Of a stretch of 64,000 nucleotides of DNA, positions 21,032 to 30,900 are shown one piece after another (within the stretch, counting starts at the first letter, position 1; the number at the start of each line of letters is the position of its first letter). The notes beneath the pieces are model-generated. The model had not been told where the DNA came from, did not search any database, and saw only the letters and a list, made by a program, of their open reading frames with translations. The translations under genes were made by a program, and so were the position numbers. Source of the stretch: DATJZG01 sp035499295 (GTDB taxonomy: Bacteria > Myxococcota > Myxococcia > Myxococcales > Anaeromyxobacteraceae); contig DATJZG010000040.1 in the NCBI GenBank assembly GCA_035499295.1, positions 1 through 64,000 on the forward strand, in the 5' to 3' direction.

Positions 21032-21067
21032 CGGGGCGGTAGGCCCGCGGCGTCCCCGCCGGCCCTG

Positions 21068-22267
21068 CTACCGGCCGAAGTGCTCGTCCGCGATCTGACG
21101 GGCGAGCGCCATGGAGCTCGTAAAGGCCGGGGAGATGGGGTTGAGGACGTGGAGGGTGTCCCCGGCGCGCTCCACCAGGAAGTCCATCACCAGGGATTTC
21201 GTCCGCCAGTCGACGAGCTGAGGCCGGATCCCGACTTTCTCCGCCGACTCGACCTCGGACGCGTCGAACTCCTTCACCAGGCGCGCCGCGTCGCGGTGGA
21301 GGAAGGCGGGGATGTACTTTCGCGGCTCGGAGAGCGCCACCGAGCGGAAGCCGGGGTTCCGGAAGAAGAGCACCAGATCCTCGAGGGCGATGCGGGGAGC
21401 GTCGCCGTCCACTCCCCGGAGCACGCCGTAGTTCTCGCGCCCGAAGGCCGGGATCGCAGTGGGCCCGAGGTAGACGTCGCCGTGCACGCTCCGGGTGAAG
21501 TGGACTCCCAGGAAGGGATTGCGCGGGTCGGGGACGGGGTAGATGTTCCCGTTCACCGTGAGCCGCGCTCCCTTGCGGAGCTTCCGGTAGATCCCCTTGA
21601 AAGGAATGAGCCGGTACTCGTGGCCGACCCCGAAGTGGCGGGCCAGCTCGTCGCAGTGCGCTCCGCCGGCGTTGACGAGGCGGCGGTAGGCGACGTCCCC
21701 GAGCGGGGTCCGCACGCTCCTCGAGCCCGCGAGCCCGACGACCTCCACTCCCGTGCGAATGCGGGCCCGCCCGCTCCCCTCCACGTCTGCGCGCAGGGCC
21801 GCCAGCACCGCCCGCGGGTCGACCACCGCGGTGAGGAGCGAGCGGAGTGCCCGCCCCACGGTCCGCGCCGCCGGCTCCAGCTCCGCCAGCCGCCGCTCGT
21901 CGATCATCTCGACCGGCGCGCCGTTCGCTGCCGCTCGCCGGGCGAGCTCGTCGAGGGCCGGCAGCTCGCTCTCGTCCCGCGCCACCACCACCTTCCCGCA
22001 CTCGAGGAGGGGCAGCCCCTTCTCGCGGCAGTACGCGCGCATCAAGCGGTTCCCCGCCAGGCAAGTGCCGGCCTTGCGGCTGTCGGGGGCGTAGTAGATG
22101 CCGGCGTGGAGCACGCCCGAGTTCCTCCCGGAGGCGTGGCGCCCGAGCTCGGGCTCCTTCTCGAGCACGAGCAGGTTCTCGGCGCCTCGGGCGAGGAGCT
22201 CGCGCGCAAGAGTGAGCCCGATCACCCCGCCGCCCACCACCAGGATGTCCGCCGTATCCACCGGCAT
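21068..22267 (-). CDS. lhgO: L-2-hydroxyglutarate oxidase, LhgO family
   Basis: FAD-dependent oxidase of the DAO superfamily, 399 aa, that turns L-2-hydroxyglutarate into 2-oxoglutarate. The dinucleotide-binding motif VVGGGVIGLTLARELL is at residues 10-25. The family segment RHASGRNSGVLHAGIYYAPDSRKA follows, with the substrate-side motifs GVHFTRSVHGDVYLGPTAIPAFGRENYG further on. The ATG at 22267 gives the normal N-terminus. It is divergent from the reductase gene across 48 bp. Together with glycolate oxidase it adds a second 2-hydroxyacid salvage route to this region. Confidence 0.9.
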   Translation of the reverse strand: MPVDTADILVVGGGVIGLTLARELLARGAENLLVLEKEPELGRHASGRNSGVLHAGIYYAPDSRKAGTCLAGNRLMRAYCREKGLPLLECGKVVVARDESELPALDELARRAAANGAPVEMIDERRLAELEPAARTVGRALRSLLTAVVDPRAVLAALRADVEGSGRARIRTGVEVVGLAGSRSVRTPLGDVAYRRLVNAGGAHCDELARHFGVGHEYRLIPFKGIYRKLRKGARLTVNGNIYPVPDPRNPFLGVHFTRSVHGDVYLGPTAIPAFGRENYGVLRGVDGDAPRIALEDLVLFFRNPGFRSVALSEPRKYIPAFLHRDAARLVKEFDASEVESAEKVGIRPQLVDWRTKSLVMDFLVERAGDTLHVLNPISPAFTSSMALARQIADEHFGR

Positions 22268-22315
22268 GGACGAGGATGATAACCTACCACACCACCGACA
22301 GCCGGGAGGTGAAGC

Positions 22316-23299
22316 GTGTTTCGAGCCATCCTCGTCGAGAAGACCGACGCCGGGCAGCAATCTCGCATGGTGGACCTGGAGGAGTCGCGCCTGCCGGAGG
22401 GCGACGTGCTCCTCCACGTCGAGCGCTCCACCCTGAACTACAAGGACGCGCTCGCCATCACCGGGCGCTCGCCGGTGGTGCGCCGGTTCCCCATGGTTCC
22501 GGGCATCGACGGCGCCGGCGCGGTGGCGGAGAGTTCGCACCCGGCGTTCCGCAAGGGGGACCGGGTGCTCGTGAACGGCTTCGGCGTGGGCGAGGCGCAC
22601 TGGGGCTGCCTCGCCGAGGTGGCGAGGCTGAAGGGCGACTGGCTCCTCCCCGTCCCCCCGGCCTTCAGCTCGATCCAGGCGATGGCCATCGGCACCGCCG
22701 GCTACACCGCCATGCTCTGCGTCTTGGCGCTCGAGCGCCACGGGGTGAGCCCGAAGCAGGGCGAGGTCCTCGTCACCGGGGCGGCAGGTGGGGTCGGGAG
22801 CGTGGCGGTCGCGGTCCTGTCGCGGCTCGGATACCGGGTGGTTGCGTCGACCGGCCGCGCGGCGGAGGCGGACTACTTGCGGGGGCTGGGAGCAGTGGAG
22901 GTCATCGACCGCGCCCTGCTCTCCACCCCGGGCAAGCCGCTTCAGAAGGAGCGATGGGCCGGAGTCGTGGACTGCGTGGGCGGCGCCACTCTCGCCAACG
23001 CCTGCGCCAGCACGCGCTACCGGGGAACGGTGGCGGCCTGCGGGCTCGCGTCGGGGATGGACTTCCCGGCCACTGTCGCGCCCTTCATCCTGAGGGGTAT
23101 CACGCTCGTGGGCATCGACAGCGTCATGGCGCCCATGGAGGAGCGGCGCGAGGCCTGGCAGCGCCTGGCCAGCGACCTCGACCCCTCCAAGCTCGGCGCC
23201 ATGACCCGCGAGATTGGGCTCAGGGACGCCATCGGCGCCGCGGACGAGATCCTTGCCGGCAAGGTGCGCGGCCGGCTGGTCGTCGACCCATCGCGCTAG
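22316..23299 (+). CDS. AcuI/YhdH-type quinone oxidoreductase-like reductase
   Basis: Medium-chain dehydrogenase/reductase of 327 aa without zinc-binding Cys. It has the YhdH/AcuI signatures LNYKDALAITG, PGIDGAG, the NADPH-binding VTGAAGGVGSVAVAVLSRLGY and a C-terminal GIDSVMAP. Characterised relatives reduce acryloyl-CoA to propionyl-CoA, which suggests a detoxifying enoyl reductase; the real substrate is not certain. The start is GTG behind GGGAGG. Its stop overlaps the end of the convergent hydrolase gene by four bases. Confidence 0.88.
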   Translation: MFRAILVEKTDAGQQSRMVDLEESRLPEGDVLLHVERSTLNYKDALAITGRSPVVRRFPMVPGIDGAGAVAESSHPAFRKGDRVLVNGFGVGEAHWGCLAEVARLKGDWLLPVPPAFSSIQAMAIGTAGYTAMLCVLALERHGVSPKQGEVLVTGAAGGVGSVAVAVLSRLGYRVVASTGRAAEADYLRGLGAVEVIDRALLSTPGKPLQKERWAGVVDCVGGATLANACASTRYRGTVAACGLASGMDFPATVAPFILRGITLVGIDSVMAPMEERREAWQRLASDLDPSKLGAMTREIGLRDAIGAADEILAGKVRGRLVVDPSR

Positions 23300-24207
23300 T
23301 CCCCTCGCTGGCGCCGATCCGAGGCGCGAGCGGCCTCGAAGAAGGAGACGAGGCGGCGCGCCAGCTCACCCGGGACCACGGTCTCGAAGTCGCCGTGGCC
23401 GGCGCCGGGGACCGCCCAGAGCGTGGCCGACGGGCCCGCCGCGGCGCGGATCCGCTCCGCCTCCTCGGGCTCGGTGAGCCAGTCACGCTCCCCGTAGACG
23501 AGTAGCACCGGGCGGGGTGCGAGCGATCCGATGCGGTCGATGAGGCGGACCCGCCGCGGGTAGACGCCGAAGAGGCGCATCACCGCGCGCACGCTCCGCA
23601 CCATGGCGGGGCCGCCGGCCCGGTACTCCACCTCGAGCTCGTCGTCGAGCGAAGGAGTGGCCCCCTCGACGGCGATGGCCCGGAGGCGACGATCTGCGGC
23701 GGCGGCGAGGCCCACCGCTGCCCCGCCGAGCGAGAAGCCCACCGCGCCCACCCATTTCACCCCCGGCTCGCCGGCGACGAAGTCCGTCGCCGCGGCCACG
23801 TCCGATTGCTCCCGGTCGCCGCCGCTCGCCCGGCCCCCGCTCTCCCCGTGCCCGCGCAGGTCGAAGACGAGGACCCCGAAGCCGCGGGCAGCGAGGGGGA
23901 GCGCCTGCGAGAGCATCTGCTCGCGGTTCGCGCCCCACCCGTGAGCGAACACGACGGCGGCGTCCCCCGCCCCCGGCCTCCACCACCCGCGGAGGGCGAC
24001 CCCGTCGGCGGCGCGGAAGGAAACGTCCCGGAAGCCCTCCAGCTCGGGGCGGCCCGGGAGGGAGGTGACCGGCAGGCGAGGCGGATGGACCTCCTCCCAG
24101 CCCTTCCAGGCGCCGCGAGCAGCGAAGAGGACCGCGGCGAGCGGCGGAAAGGCGGCGGTGACCCAGAGGGCCCGGCGCCAATTCCGTCTCGCTCGGTCCG
24201 AGGCCAT
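23296..24207 (-). CDS. Membrane-anchored alpha/beta hydrolase
   Basis: A 303-aa serine hydrolase. An N-terminal hydrophobic segment (about residues 12-32) acts as an anchor or uncleaved signal. The fold shows the oxyanion region VVFAHGWGANREQ, the nucleophile elbow GFSLGG, a late acidic residue in VYGERDW and the catalytic His in PGAGHGDF. The family includes peptidase-like and esterase proteins of the bem46/YfhR type. I chose ATG 24207, which has GGAGG 11 bases upstream; a TTG at 24225 is the longer option. Confidence 0.82.
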   Translation of the reverse strand: MASDRARRNWRRALWVTAAFPPLAAVLFAARGAWKGWEEVHPPRLPVTSLPGRPELEGFRDVSFRAADGVALRGWWRPGAGDAAVVFAHGWGANREQMLSQALPLAARGFGVLVFDLRGHGESGGRASGGDREQSDVAAATDFVAGEPGVKWVGAVGFSLGGAAVGLAAAADRRLRAIAVEGATPSLDDELEVEYRAGGPAMVRSVRAVMRLFGVYPRRVRLIDRIGSLAPRPVLLVYGERDWLTEPEEAERIRAAAGPSATLWAVPGAGHGDFETVVPGELARRLVSFFEAARASDRRQRGD

Positions 24208-24314
24208 GCCCCAGTTTGCCTCCAACCTGGCCCGGGATCCTCCCCTTTGTGGTGGCCGGAGGCCGGCGCCTCCGGGCCGGTGACGAAGCGGGCGAGCCGC
24301 GTTAGAAGACCGCC

Positions 24315-25868
24315 GTGAGGGCGCTCCGGGCGATCGCGCAGGCCACGCTCGCCGCGGCCGCTCTCTACGTTCCGGCCGCGCGCGCGTACGAGGAGGCGCT
24401 TCACCAGTTCATCGGCGAACAGGCCTTGCCCCGCGACCTGCCCCGCGACCTCGCCCGCCCCGGCGCGGCGGATGCGGAGGCGCTCCGGCGGGCCGTCTGG
24501 AGCGCCGGCGCCCGGCACCCCGACGCGGGCGTGCGGGCGAGCTTCCTGGCCCGCTACCCGAGCGACGTTGCCTTCGACGAATGGGACCTGAAGGAGCTCG
24601 CCGGCCTCACCCCCGAGGCGCGCGTCGAGGGAATCGACGAGTTTGCCGACCTGGGAGCGGACGCGCGCGGCGTGGCGAGCGCGGCCTCGCGGCAGCCCGA
24701 CGAGGACCGCCGCAACGTGGAGCGATTCGCCCACGACCGCGAACGCCGGGTGCTCCGGGACGATTGGGGGAGGCCGCTGCCCGCCGACCCCGCCCAGCTC
24801 GCCATGGGTGCGCTCACCGGGCTCTCGAGCCAGGCCCACGCCCACTACGGGCTTCCCCACCTCGCCTTCTCCGACTCCCCGGAGGTCCTGAAGGCCGAGC
24901 CGCGCCGCTTCGCCTACCCGCCGGACGCGAAGGCGTTCGCCCCGGACTTCGCCGAGGCGCACACCGACCTGGCGCTCGGTGCCGCGGCCCTGGGGACGCC
25001 CGGCGGGCGCGCCCTGGCCTGGCGCCTCCTCGGCAACGCCCACCACTACCTGGAGGACGTGGCGAACCAGATCCACACCCTGCAGGCCGTCTACCCCTTC
25101 TTCGTCGACGCCAAGATCGAGAGCCTGAAGGAGGAGGTCCTGTCCGCGGGCGGCCTGCTCCGGAAGCGGCCCGGCTTCGTCGAGATCGGGATCGGGATCA
25201 TCAAGAACCACCACCTCTTCCTCGAGAACCTGTGGGCGAAGAGGGTGCGGGAGGGCGCCGCCGGGCGCCCCGAGAGCCCTCGGGTCGCAGAGGGGATCGC
25301 GTCCATCGCCCGGGGAGATCCGTCGCTCGAGCGCGCGCTCGACGCCCAGGCCCTCCGGCCCGACGCGGAGTTCGCCCGGGCCATCGCCGAGGAGGTGATC
25401 GAGGAATCGAGCTACGAGGGCGGCGAGGTCTACCTGCTGGCGCGGGACCTGGCCCGCCCGCGCCTCTCCCGCGCGCGCTACGAGGTGGCGGACCACTCCG
25501 ACCCCGACCGGGAGCTCCGGCCCTCCCCGGATCCGCTCCGGCTCGATCGATTCTACGAGCTCGAGGGGCGCGGACTCGCCCGGGCCGGCAGCGCCGTGCG
25601 GCGCCACACCCGGCTCTTCCGCGAGGCGCTCGCCGCTGCGGAGTCGTCGGAGGCGGCGCGGCGGGCGCTGCTCGAGAGCGCGCTCGCGCGCTTCGTCCGG
25701 AACGGGATGGCGGGAATCGAGGCGCGGGAGGCGAGGCTCGCCAGCTACCGGCCCGCCCGGCCCGCTGAGGCGTCGATCGATGGTTGGGTGGTGGCGCTCC
25801 TCGCCGCGCTCTTCGCGGCGGCCGCCTGGGCGGCGCTCCGCGTGGCGCGCCGGCTTCGGCGCCGGTGA
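24315..25868 (+). CDS. Exported zinc-dependent phospholipase C-like protein with C-terminal anchor
   Basis: A 517-aa protein with a signal peptide (residues 1-24, ending ARA) and a C-terminal transmembrane helix (about 490-510, WVVALLAALFAAAAWAAL) followed by an Arg-rich end, so it is anchored with its bulk in the periplasm. The motif ALAWRLLGNAHHYLEDVANQIHT is close to the H-x3-D metal motif of the bacterial phospholipase C/P1 nuclease superfamily, and SSQAHAHYG may add a ligand. I infer a metal-dependent phosphoesterase; the substrate is open. The start is GTG. Confidence 0.62.
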   Translation: MRALRAIAQATLAAAALYVPAARAYEEALHQFIGEQALPRDLPRDLARPGAADAEALRRAVWSAGARHPDAGVRASFLARYPSDVAFDEWDLKELAGLTPEARVEGIDEFADLGADARGVASAASRQPDEDRRNVERFAHDRERRVLRDDWGRPLPADPAQLAMGALTGLSSQAHAHYGLPHLAFSDSPEVLKAEPRRFAYPPDAKAFAPDFAEAHTDLALGAAALGTPGGRALAWRLLGNAHHYLEDVANQIHTLQAVYPFFVDAKIESLKEEVLSAGGLLRKRPGFVEIGIGIIKNHHLFLENLWAKRVREGAAGRPESPRVAEGIASIARGDPSLERALDAQALRPDAEFARAIAEEVIEESSYEGGEVYLLARDLARPRLSRARYEVADHSDPDRELRPSPDPLRLDRFYELEGRGLARAGSAVRRHTRLFREALAAAESSEAARRALLESALARFVRNGMAGIEAREARLASYRPARPAEASIDGWVVALLAALFAAAAWAALRVARRLRRR

Positions 25869-25924
25869 GGGGACCGCCGAGCGGATCGCCTTCGGGCGGG
25901 CGCGAGGTGGGGGGGCTGCCCGCC

Positions 25925-26971
25925 TTAGCCCTCGCCGAACTCCGCGCGGAGCCGCTCGGCCACCTCTTCCGGCCAGGCCATGGAGAAGCGCTCGCCGAGG
26001 AGCAGCTGGAGGTAGCTTGCGTCGGGGACGTGCAACAGGTTGTCGAGGTAGAGCCGGGGCAGGAGCCGCGCCGAGAGCCAGTGGGCACCGGTTCGCTCCC
26101 CGAACCGATCGGGGAAGAGGGTGAGGTTGAAGCTCCACAGCCCGGCGCGCGCGAAGGCGCGCAGTGCCCTCCGCAGCCCCTCGGCGAAGGCGAGGACGTC
26201 CTCGTCGGAGAGCTCGGTGACGGTCGACTTCCCGGGCAGGACGGCGCGACAGTCACCGAGCACGCCGACGGGGGCGAAGGGGGCGAACCACGTCCAGTTC
26301 CCGGAGGTCCCCGCCCGGCGGCCGGCGGCGCCCTCTGCCTTGAGGAGGTCGGCCGCGAAAGGCCGCCCCCGCTCCTCGAGCCACGACCTCTCGGCGGCGA
26401 GCTCGCGCCGCAGCGCGTTCCCCGGCTCCGAGGTCGCGACCACCTGCAGGTGAGGGTGGATCTGCGTCCCGCCGGCGGGCGGCATGTGGTTCCAGGTGAC
26501 GAGGCCGTAGAGCCCGGCGCCGCCGAGCCGCGGGGCGATCGCCCGGAGGAAGTCTCGAGCGGCCCCGAGCCCGGTCGCGACGAGAGAGCTCGGCACGTCG
26601 CTCATGGGAACGAAGTGCTCCTTCCCGAGGACGGCGACGGCGGAGAGGTCGTCGTAGGGAAATAGGTTCGGGAACACCACCGCCTCGCCGCGCCGGAATC
26701 GCCCGCCCGGCACGAGGCTCTCGGGGAAGCGCGGCGTGACGAGCTCGACCCGGTCCGGGCAGAAGGGGCAGGTGGCGCGGCGTGCCTCGGCGATCGCGCC
26801 AAGGTCGGGCGGCGCCGCTGGCGGGGGCGCGAAGTGGCAGATCCGCGCCGACTCCCCGGTCAGGGGATCGTAGCGGATCTCGCTCTCGATGGCGGAGAGC
26901 GCGAAGTCGCGGCGCGGGTCGTGCAGCTGCGTGGTGCGCCGATCGCGGCGGAAGGAGAGGGGCTCGTTCAC
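25925..26971 (-). CDS. Galactose-1-phosphate uridylyltransferase-like protein
   Basis: A 348-aa HIT-superfamily protein. A CPFC motif near residue 68 resembles the zinc site of GalT, and GGTQIHPHLQVV contains the His-x-His-x-Gln catalytic triad motif in which the second His would carry the nucleotidyl group. No galactose operon genes are nearby, and sequence around the substrate loops differs from E. coli GalT, so another sugar-1-phosphate or nucleoside substrate is possible. The start is GTG at 26971. Confidence 0.78.
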   Translation of the reverse strand: MNEPLSFRRDRRTTQLHDPRRDFALSAIESEIRYDPLTGESARICHFAPPPAAPPDLGAIAEARRATCPFCPDRVELVTPRFPESLVPGGRFRRGEAVVFPNLFPYDDLSAVAVLGKEHFVPMSDVPSSLVATGLGAARDFLRAIAPRLGGAGLYGLVTWNHMPPAGGTQIHPHLQVVATSEPGNALRRELAAERSWLEERGRPFAADLLKAEGAAGRRAGTSGNWTWFAPFAPVGVLGDCRAVLPGKSTVTELSDEDVLAFAEGLRRALRAFARAGLWSFNLTLFPDRFGERTGAHWLSARLLPRLYLDNLLHVPDASYLQLLLGERFSMAWPEEVAERLRAEFGEG

Positions 26972-27168
26972 GGACGCGAGGATAGCCCGTCGGCGGCGGG
27001 GAGAGCGCCTCCGGGAAGGCCGGGCGCTCGCTGCCGGCCGGGGCCCCATGAGGGTGTCAAAGGAGAATCCGCTTCCGGATAGGCTCCACGTTACGAACTC
27101 GTCCGGCTGGCAGGACCGCTGGCAGCGACGAGCGAGACCGGACGAAGACATCCATCATTGGGGGAGAC

Positions 27169-27693
27169 ATGCCGCAGAAGATCGACTTCGCCAAGCTGAG
27201 CCTCAAGGACGCCCTCGACCTCGCGATCCTGGTGGAGGATGAAGCGAAGCAGCGATACGAGGAGTTCACGAAGCTCACCGGCGGCCGATACAAGGGCGAC
27301 GCGGGGGACGTCTTTCGCAACATGGCGACCTACGAGGCGCGCCACGGAGCGGCGCTTCAGGAGCGGCGGCAGAAGCTCTTTGGCAACGCCCCCTCCGCGG
27401 TGAGCCCCGACGCCCTCGATGACGTCGAGGCGCCCGACCGCGGGAAGCCGCGCGTCTTCATGTCGGCGCGCCAGGCGATGGAGGTGGCGCTCAAGTCCGA
27501 GGAGAAGGCCTGGGACTACTACGATGCCGCCTTGAAGGGCGTGAAGGACCCCGAGGTGAAGAAGCTCTTCGAGGAGCTCCGGGCCGAGGAGGTCCAGCAC
27601 CAAGACTACCTCCGAAAGGCGCTCGCCAACCTGCCTGCCGGGCCGGACGTCGAGGAGGACGAGGCCGACGCCCCCGGCTCCGACGCGGGCTAG
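27169..27693 (+). CDS. Rubrerythrin-like ferritin-fold diiron protein
   Basis: A four-helix-bundle protein of 174 aa. Iron ligands are visible in the repeated pattern: Glu in LVEDEAKQRYEE, Glu and His in YEARHGAAL, Glu in KSEEKAWDYYD and Glu/His in RAEEVQHQDYL. It lacks the C-terminal rubredoxin domain of classical rubrerythrin. A peroxide- or iron-handling role is likely. A GGGGGAG ribosome binding site precedes the ATG. Confidence 0.8.
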   Translation: MPQKIDFAKLSLKDALDLAILVEDEAKQRYEEFTKLTGGRYKGDAGDVFRNMATYEARHGAALQERRQKLFGNAPSAVSPDALDDVEAPDRGKPRVFMSARQAMEVALKSEEKAWDYYDAALKGVKDPEVKKLFEELRAEEVQHQDYLRKALANLPAGPDVEEDEADAPGSDAG

Positions 27694-27995
27694 GACCCCT
27701 GAGAAAGGGCCTGGCGGCGTGTCCCCTGCCGCCCTTGTCGCCGCTCAAATCGCTTTCGAACGCCCCAGTCCGTGTCCCGCGGACATGGTCATATCTTCCT
27801 GCAAATCCGGTGATTTGGCTCTGCTCTAGGTGTACCCCGGATGCGGGGCTGTAGCGCTTGAGCAGAATGGATTACATGGTTCCCCGAACGGGGGAGGCGC
27901 CTTCTCGCACGGTTCGCTGTTCCGTCCGGGGGTAGCGACCGACCTAGCGAGGGAACGCCGGGGGCGAACCCGGCCTTGCCTGGAAGGGGACGGCA
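27694..27995. promoter_or_regulatory. Intergenic region upstream of the biosynthetic cluster, with two GC hairpin motifs
   Basis: This 302-bp gap holds no convincing gene. It contains two short related inverted repeats: CCCCG-GATG-CGGGG at 27835-27848 and CCCCG-AA-CGGGG at 27882-27893, centred 46 bp apart and about 110-155 bp before the start codon of the megasynthase. They could be operator half-sites or leader hairpins. I saw no clear -35/-10 pair. An AT-richer patch (27789-27815) is the best place for a promoter. Confidence 0.4.
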
Positions 27996-30900
27996 TTGAC
28001 GGGCCCGGCTGAGCAGGGCGCTCCGAAGCGCCTTTCGGAAGCGGAGAGGCAGAAGGTCCTCGTGGAGTGGAACCGGACGGCCGTTGCACACCGGCCCGAG
28101 GCGACCATCCACCAGCTCTTCGCGGAGGAGGCGGCCCGGCAGCCCGGCGCGCCGGCGGTGGTGGCCGGCGACGCCGTCCTCAGCTACGGAGAGCTCGACG
28201 CGCGCTCCAACCAGCTCGCCAGGCTCCTTCGCGAACTCGGAGTAGGCCCGGACGCGCCGGTGGGGCTCGCGGCGCGCCGGACGCCGGACGTGATGGTGGC
28301 GCTGCTCGGGATCCTGAAGGCGGGCGGTGCCTACCTGCCGCTCGACCCGGCCTACCCCCGCGACCGGATCGCATGGATGCTGGAGGACGCGCGGGTGCCG
28401 GTGGTGGTGGGAGACTCCCCCTCCACCGCCACCCTTCCCGACTCGACCGCCGCCCGGCTCCTACTCGACGCCGATGCGGAGCGCATCGCGGCGCAGAGCC
28501 GCGAGGCGATCGAGGGCGGAGCGACCGCCGAGAGCCTCGCCTACGTGATGTACACCTCGGGCTCCACCGGCCGCCCGAAAGGGACCTTGATCCGTCACCG
28601 CGCGGTGAACCGGCTGGTGCGCGCGGTCGACTACGTCGCGCTCGGCCCCGGCGAGACCTTGCTCTTCGCCGCGCCCCTCGCCTTCGACGCGTCGACCTTC
28701 GAGATCTGGGGCGCGCTCCTCAACGGAGGGCGGGTCGTCGTCCACCCCGAGGCCGTCCCCACCGCCCGCGGCCTGCAGGAGTCCATCCGCCGCCACGGTG
28801 TCACCACCATGTGGCTCACCGCCGCGCTGTTCAACATGGTGATCGACGAGGACCCGGAGGCGCTCTCCGGGCTCCGGCAGCTCTTGACCGGTGGCGAGGC
28901 GCTCTCCGTCCCGCACGTGCGGCGGGCGCTCGAGGCCCTGCCCTCGGTGCGACTCATCAACGGCTACGGCCCGACCGAGTGCACCACCTTCACCACTTGC
29001 TTCACCATCCCGCGGCCCCTCCCGGAGGGGCTCCGCTCCATCCCCATCGGCCGGCCCATCCGCGACACGAGCCTGTACGTGCTCGACGCCGAGCGGAACC
29101 CGGTCGCGCCGGGAGAGCCGGGCGAGCTCTACGTGGGAGGGGAGGGGCTCGCGCGCGGATACTTGAACCGCCCCGACCTCACCTCCGAGCGCTTCGTGCC
29201 CGACGTCGTCTCGGGAGCGGTCGACTCGCGCCTGTACCGCACGGGCGACCTGGTGCGGTGGCTTCCCGACGGGACCGTCGAGTACCTAGGGCGGGCCGAT
29301 GAGCAGGTGAAGATCCGGGGGTTCCGCATCGAGCCCGGGGAGATCGTGGCGGCTCTGCTCGCCCACGCCGCCGTGAAGACCGCGGCAGTGGTGGCGCGCG
29401 AGGACCGGCCGGGCGCGAAGAGGCTCGTCGGCTACCTCGTCGGCCGGTCCGGAGCGGAGCGGCCGAGCCACGCCGAGCTGCGCGAGCACCTCGCCAAGTC
29501 CCTGCCCGAGGCCATGGTGCCCTCGGCCTTCGTCTGGCTCGAGGCCCTGCCGGTCACCGCCAACGGAAAGCTCGATCGGCGCGCCCTGCCCCCGCCTCCG
29601 CCGACGCGCCCGGCGCTGGCGCAGGAGTTCGTGGCCGCGGCGACCGAGCTGGAGGCGAAGCTCGCAGCCCTGTGGGGCGACGTCTTGGGCGTCGAGCCCG
29701 TCGGTCGCGACGACGGCTTCTTCGAGCTCGGCGGCTCCTCGCTCTTGGCGGTGCGCATGGTGACCCGAGTCCGCGAGGAGCTCGGCATCGACGTCCCGCT
29801 CGTGAACCTCTTCGACCAGCCCACGCTGGCCGGCTTTGCCGCGGCCGCCGCCGCGGCGGTCCACCCCGCGAAGAGCGCCGCCGCCCCCGAGCCGGCCGAG
29901 GCGGGGCCGCAGCCCCGCCGCCGGGGCCACGGTGACATCGCGGTGGTGGGGATGGCCGGGCGCTTCCCCGGCGCCCCTGACGTCGACCGGTTCTGGGCAA
30001 ATCTGCTCGACGGGGTGGACGGGACCACCTTCTTCTCCGACGCCGACCTCGACCCGTCGGTGTCCGCCGAGCAGCGGCGCGACCCTGCCTACGTGCGGGC
30101 GCGCGGCATCCTCGAGGATGCCGACCTCTTCGACGCTGCCTTCTTCGGGATCGGCCCGCGCGAAGCGGAGCTCACCGACCCGCAGAACCGGCTCCTGCTC
30201 GAGACGGCCTGGGAAGCCCTGGAGCGCGCCGGCCACGTGCCCGGCTCCTTCCGCGGTCCGATCGGCGTCTTCGCCGGCAAGTACAACAACACCTACTTCG
30301 AGCGGAACGTCTCCACCCGTCCCGACCTCATCGACGCCTTCGGCGCCTTCAACACCATGGCCGCGAACGAGAAGGACTACATCGCGACCCGGGCGGCGTT
30401 CAAGCTAGACCTCACTGGGCCGGCCATCTCGATCCACACGGCCTGCTCCACCTCGCTCGTCGCCGTCTGCGCGGCCGTGGAGAGCCTGCGGCGCGGCGAG
30501 TGCGATCTGGCCCTGGCGGGTGGCTCCTCCATCACCGTCCCGGTGAGGAGCGGCCATCTCTACCAGGAAGGCTCGATGCTCTCCGTCGACGGGCGGACCC
30601 GCCCCTTCGACGCGCAGGCGAGCGGCACCACCTTCAGCGACGGCGTCGCCATGATCGTCCTTCGGCGGCTGGAGGACGCCCTCGCCGACGGGGACCAGAT
30701 CTACGCGGTCGTCCGCGGCACCGCGGTGAACAACGACGGCGCTCGCAAGGCGAGCTTCACGGCACCGAGCGTCGAGGGGCAGGCCTCGGTGGTGTCGATG
30801 GCCCAGGCAGACGCCGGCGTCGACCCGCGGAGCGTCTCCTACGTCGAGACGCACGGAACCGCCACCCCGCTCGGCGACCCCATCGAGGTGGAGGCGCTCT

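Noticed and set aside
21068..21110. GTCAGAT on the minus strand inside lhgO as a further promoter copy
   Set aside because: No TGTC follows at 14 bases and the site is within coding sequence near the gene's end; the same holds for a copy inside aceK near 19816.
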